Origin: Chlorobiota bacterium
Lineage (GTDB): Bacteria; Bacteroidota; Bacteroidia; Bacteroidales; F082
Direction of reading: 5' to 3'
Assembly: GCA_030619415.1 (NCBI GenBank)
Contig: JAUXBM010000076.1
Coordinates: 1 to 7,632 of the forward strand
DNA length: 7,632 nt
The translations under genes and the position numbers were made by a program. Positions 5,089-7,632 of this stretch are shown piece by piece (position 1 is the stretch's first letter; every line of letters begins with the position of its first letter). Under the pieces are notes generated by a model. The model was not told the origin of the DNA. It did not search any database and saw only the letters and a list, made by a program, of their open reading frames with translations.

Positions 5089-7350
5089 ATGGCATTCGAC
5101 ATTGAAATGATCAAAGGGTTTTATACAAGATTACCCGAAAGAATTGAAACAGCAAAAAAACTGCTCAACTGCCCAATGACTTTAACTGAAAAAATATTGT
5201 ATTCACACCTTGATGAAGGTTTGGCAAAACAGGAATATAAGAGGGGTGGCTCTTACGTCGATTTTCGACCTGATCGGGTAGCCATGCAGGATGCGACTGC
5301 GCAAATGGCTCTGCTTCAATTTATGCAGGCCGGTAAAGTAAAAGTAGCCGTTCCTTCAACAGTGCACTGCGACCACCTTATCCAGGCAAAATCAGGTGCC
5401 AAAGAAGACCTCGAGACAGCCAATTATACAAACCAGGAAGTGTATGATTTTCTGGCTTCAGTTTCTAACAAATATGGTATTGGGTTTTGGAAACCGGGTG
5501 CAGGAATTATTCACCAGGTAGTGTTGGAGAATTATGCATTCCCCGGAGGAATGATGATTGGAACCGATTCGCACACACCCAATGCCGGTGGATTGGGAAT
5601 GCTGGCAATAGGAGTAGGGGGAGCCGATGCCGTGGACGTAATGGCCGACATGCCCTGGGAGCTTAAATTCCCGAAATTGATTGGTGTAAAATTGACAGGA
5701 AAGCTTAGTGGTTGGACTTCTCCTAAAGATGTAATTCTAAAGGTCGCTGATATCTTGACCGTAAAGGGCGGAACCGGTGCAATTGTTGAATACTTCGGCG
5801 AAGGGCTTGACAGTTTGTCGGCTACCGGCAGAGCAACCATTTGTAATATGGGCGCTGAAATAGGTGCGACCACTTCTACATTCGGTTACGACAGTCAAAC
5901 TGCTGAATACCTGCAACAAACAAGCCGGGCCGATGTTGCTGAGATAGCCGATGAAGTAAGAGAATATTTAACGGGTGACCCAGCTGTTTATGCTGATCCC
6001 TCGACATATTTTGATCAGGTAATCGAGATTAACCTTTCTGAGCTGGAACCTGCGATTAACGGTCCATTCACTCCTGATTTAAGGACCACGGCTTCAAAAA
6101 TGGCAGAAACGGCAAAGGCCAATAACTGGCCGCTTAACCTCGAAGCCGCCCTCATTGGGTCGTGTACAAACTCTTCATACGAAGATATTACCCGTGCAGC
6201 ATCATTAGCGCAACAAGCAATTGATAAAAAGCTAACAGTAAAAACTGATCTGCTGATCACTCCTGGTTCAGAGTTGATAAACTATACCATCAAACGCGAT
6301 GGGTTGTTGGATGTTTTTGACAAAGTAAATGCCACTGTGCTCAGCAATGCTTGTGGACCGTGTATTGGTCAATGGGACAGGGAATCGGTAAAAGACGGGC
6401 ATAGAAATTCGATTATCACTTCCTTTAACCGGAACTTTGCCAAACGCAATGATGGAAATCCAAATACTTTTGCTTTTGTGGCATCGCCGGATATGGTAAT
6501 GGCTTATGCAATTGCCGGCCGACTTGATTTTGATCCGTTGAATGATGAGTTGATAAATGCAGACGGCGAAAAGGTAAGGCTGGAAGAACCCGTCGGCCTT
6601 GTTTATCCTCCGAAAGGTTTTGATGTTGACGATCCGGGTTATATCGCTCCTGCTGAAGATGGAAGTAAAGTTGATGTGGTTGTTAGTCCTGATTCAAACC
6701 GACTGCAATTACTTACTCCTTTCAAACCGTGGTATGGCAAGGATTATTTAGGGATGAAACTCCTGATTAAAGCCAAAGGTAAGTGTACAACCGACCATAT
6801 ATCCATGGCAGGCCCATGGTTGAGATTTCGTGGCCACCTCGAGAATATTAGTCAGAATATGTTGATAGGGGCAGTAAATTATTTCGGCGAAAATACAAAT
6901 GCGGTGACTGATCAGTTGGATAGCGTTGTTAAGGAAGTTCCGGAGGCCGCTAAGTCATACCGCGAAGCAGGCATGGGTTCAATCGTGGTTGGAGACGAAA
7001 ATTACGGAGAAGGATCTTCCCGTGAACATGCTGCAATGGAACCTCGTTTTATGGGCGTGAAAGTAGTGCTTGTTAAGTCGTTTGCCCGAATCCACGAAAC
7101 GAACCTGAAGAAACAAGGAGTACTTGGACTTACTTTTGTAGATAAATCCGATTATGATAAAATCTGTGAAGACGATTCAATTGATGTAGTTGGCCTGAAA
7201 GATTTTGCGCCGGGAAAACCACTCGGAGTGATCCTGTATCATGCAGATGGAATCACCGATGAATTCCAGGCAAATCATACGTATAATGCGAACCAAATTG
7301 AATGGTTCAAGGCTGGTAGTGCATTGAATATGATTAAAAAAGCGAAGTAA
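5089..7350 (+). CDS. Aconitate hydratase, mitochondrial type
   Basis: This TCA-cycle enzyme interconverts citrate and isocitrate through cis-aconitate, using a [4Fe-4S] cluster in the cytoplasm. At 753 residues it is complete and close to the length of mitochondrial aconitases. The cluster ligands are visible as Cys359 ([11 protein letters not shown]) and Cys422/Cys425 ([10 protein letters not shown]). They correspond to Cys358, 421 and 424 of the pig enzyme. Active-site Asp95-His96 (CDHLI) and DSHTP (160-164) are present. So is the domain-4 swivel loop [13 protein letters not shown] (635-647), holding the catalytic serine and Arg645. No key residue is missing. This form is distinct from the longer AcnA/IRP and AcnB types, so I give no letter. 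The ATG follows A-rich sequence without a Shine-Dalgarno motif, and [12 protein letters not shown] is a sensible N-terminus. No citrate synthase or isocitrate dehydrogenase gene is in view, so an operon role cannot be judged. Confidence 0.96.
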   Translation: MAFDIEMIKGFYTRLPERIETAKKLLNCPMTLTEKILYSHLDEGLAKQEYKRGGSYVDFRPDRVAMQDATAQMALLQFMQAGKVKVAVPSTVHCDHLIQAKSGAKEDLETANYTNQEVYDFLASVSNKYGIGFWKPGAGIIHQVVLENYAFPGGMMIGTDSHTPNAGGLGMLAIGVGGADAVDVMADMPWELKFPKLIGVKLTGKLSGWTSPKDVILKVADILTVKGGTGAIVEYFGEGLDSLSATGRATICNMGAEIGATTSTFGYDSQTAEYLQQTSRADVAEIADEVREYLTGDPAVYADPSTYFDQVIEINLSELEPAINGPFTPDLRTTASKMAETAKANNWPLNLEAALIGSCTNSSYEDITRAASLAQQAIDKKLTVKTDLLITPGSELINYTIKRDGLLDVFDKVNATVLSNACGPCIGQWDRESVKDGHRNSIITSFNRNFAKRNDGNPNTFAFVASPDMVMAYAIAGRLDFDPLNDELINADGEKVRLEEPVGLVYPPKGFDVDDPGYIAPAEDGSKVDVVVSPDSNRLQLLTPFKPWYGKDYLGMKLLIKAKGKCTTDHISMAGPWLRFRGHLENISQNMLIGAVNYFGENTNAVTDQLDSVVKEVPEAAKSYREAGMGSIVVGDENYGEGSSREHAAMEPRFMGVKVVLVKSFARIHETNLKKQGVLGLTFVDKSDYDKICEDDSIDVVGLKDFAPGKPLGVILYHADGITDEFQANHTYNANQIEWFKAGSALNMIKKAK

Positions 7351-7418
7351 TAATTCCAAATAATTTCATGCCAAGTTTATATATAACATGGTATTAAACA
7401 ATTCGTAAACCTGAAAAA

Positions 7419-7632
7419 ATGAAACAATATCGCTCATTGATTGTTAAGACTGTTATAATTATTTTAATCACAGCCTCATTCGCCTCTTGCATGAATTGTA
7501 TTGAAGGAGAGGGGCCTTTAACTGTCGAAAATAGATCGACAGCGTTATATTCAGAACTAGAAGTAAATATCTCCGGCGATGTTACCATTCATCCCGGCGA
7601 AGATTTGCAGATCAGGATCAAAGCTCAGGAAA
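7419..7632 (+). CDS. Lipoprotein with probable head-GIN (DUF2807) domain, N-terminal part, cut by right edge
   Basis: An open frame of 71 codons starts at the ATG at 7419 and runs off the window. Residues 1-23 form a lipoprotein signal: Lys and Arg, a hydrophobic core (TVIIILITA, 11-19) and a SFASC lipobox with Cys24 as the lipidated residue. A second Cys is at 27. The mature start has the order Gly-Glu-Gly-Pro, then a short strand (LTVENRS) and ALYSELEVNISGDVTIHPGE. This matches the opening of DUF2807 proteins, where a GxGP stretch leads into a strand of the type 'f..i.v.g..dv.i..g'. The family forms right-handed beta-helix-like repeats and is common among Bacteroidetes outer-membrane lipoproteins, mostly without known function. 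The gene starts 68 bases after aconitase. I see no TAnnTTTG box or convincing terminator in that gap. The assignment rests on a short segment and is moderate. Confidence 0.65.
   Translation, partial: MKQYRSLIVKTVIIILITASFASCMNCIEGEGPLTVENRSTALYSELEVNISGDVTIHPGEDLQIRIKAQE

Noticed and set aside
5532..5873. 113-codon minus-strand frame opposite aconitase
   Set aside because: The plus strand encodes highly conserved aconitase sequence here. The minus-strand product is Pro/Ser/Ala-rich, as expected of an antisense shadow.
7351..7418. Terminator or promoter between aconitase and the last lipoprotein
   Set aside because: The gap is AT-rich with only a short repeated CATG and TATATATA-like sequence. 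No stable hairpin with a T-run and no TAnnTTTG box is present.
1..7632. RNA genes, CRISPR arrays, mobile elements
   Set aside because: No tRNA- or rRNA-like segment, no regularly spaced repeat, no transposase or integrase frame and no terminal inverted repeats were seen. All stretches above 300 bases are accounted for by coding sequence.

Overview
The window looks like a piece of a Bacteroidetes chromosome. Several start regions carry the Bacteroidetes-type -7 promoter element TAnnTTTG. Starts are preceded by A/T-rich sequence without Shine-Dalgarno motifs. NusB has the long (about 320 residue) Bacteroidetes form. Two lipoproteins have signals typical of the phylum, one ending in Cys-Lys-Lys-Asp-Glu and one followed by a DUF2807-like (head GIN) start. 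I cannot name a genus from the sequence alone.

Layout. Positions 1-719 (minus strand) hold the first 239 codons of a multi-pass membrane protein of the polysaccharide flippase (Wzx/MOP) type, cut by the left edge. A 164-base divergent promoter region separates it from a plus-strand class I SAM-dependent methyltransferase (884-1666). A GC-rich palindrome follows directly after its stop. Next is a large fusion protein (1785-3746): a family 2 glycosyltransferase joined to a four-helix membrane module, a degenerate nucleotide-binding-like domain and a remnant of a polyprenyl-phosphate sugar-1-phosphate transferase that has lost its catalytic centre. These three genes fit one job, building and exporting a cell-surface polysaccharide or glycolipid.

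The second half is mostly housekeeping: a tiny cysteine-rich lipoprotein (3807-4049), nusB (4065-5024), a complete mitochondrial-type aconitase (5089-7350) and the start of a lipoprotein with a probable head-GIN domain (7419 to the right edge). All plus-strand genes run in the same direction with short gaps of 15 to 97 bases. The TAnnTTTG boxes nevertheless suggest several separate transcription starts rather than one operon.

No RNA gene, CRISPR array, insertion sequence or phage gene is visible. The least ordinary items are the inactive-looking phosphoglycosyl transferase module fused to the glycosyltransferase, and the GC-rich palindrome. I see no convincing evidence of an entirely new system.
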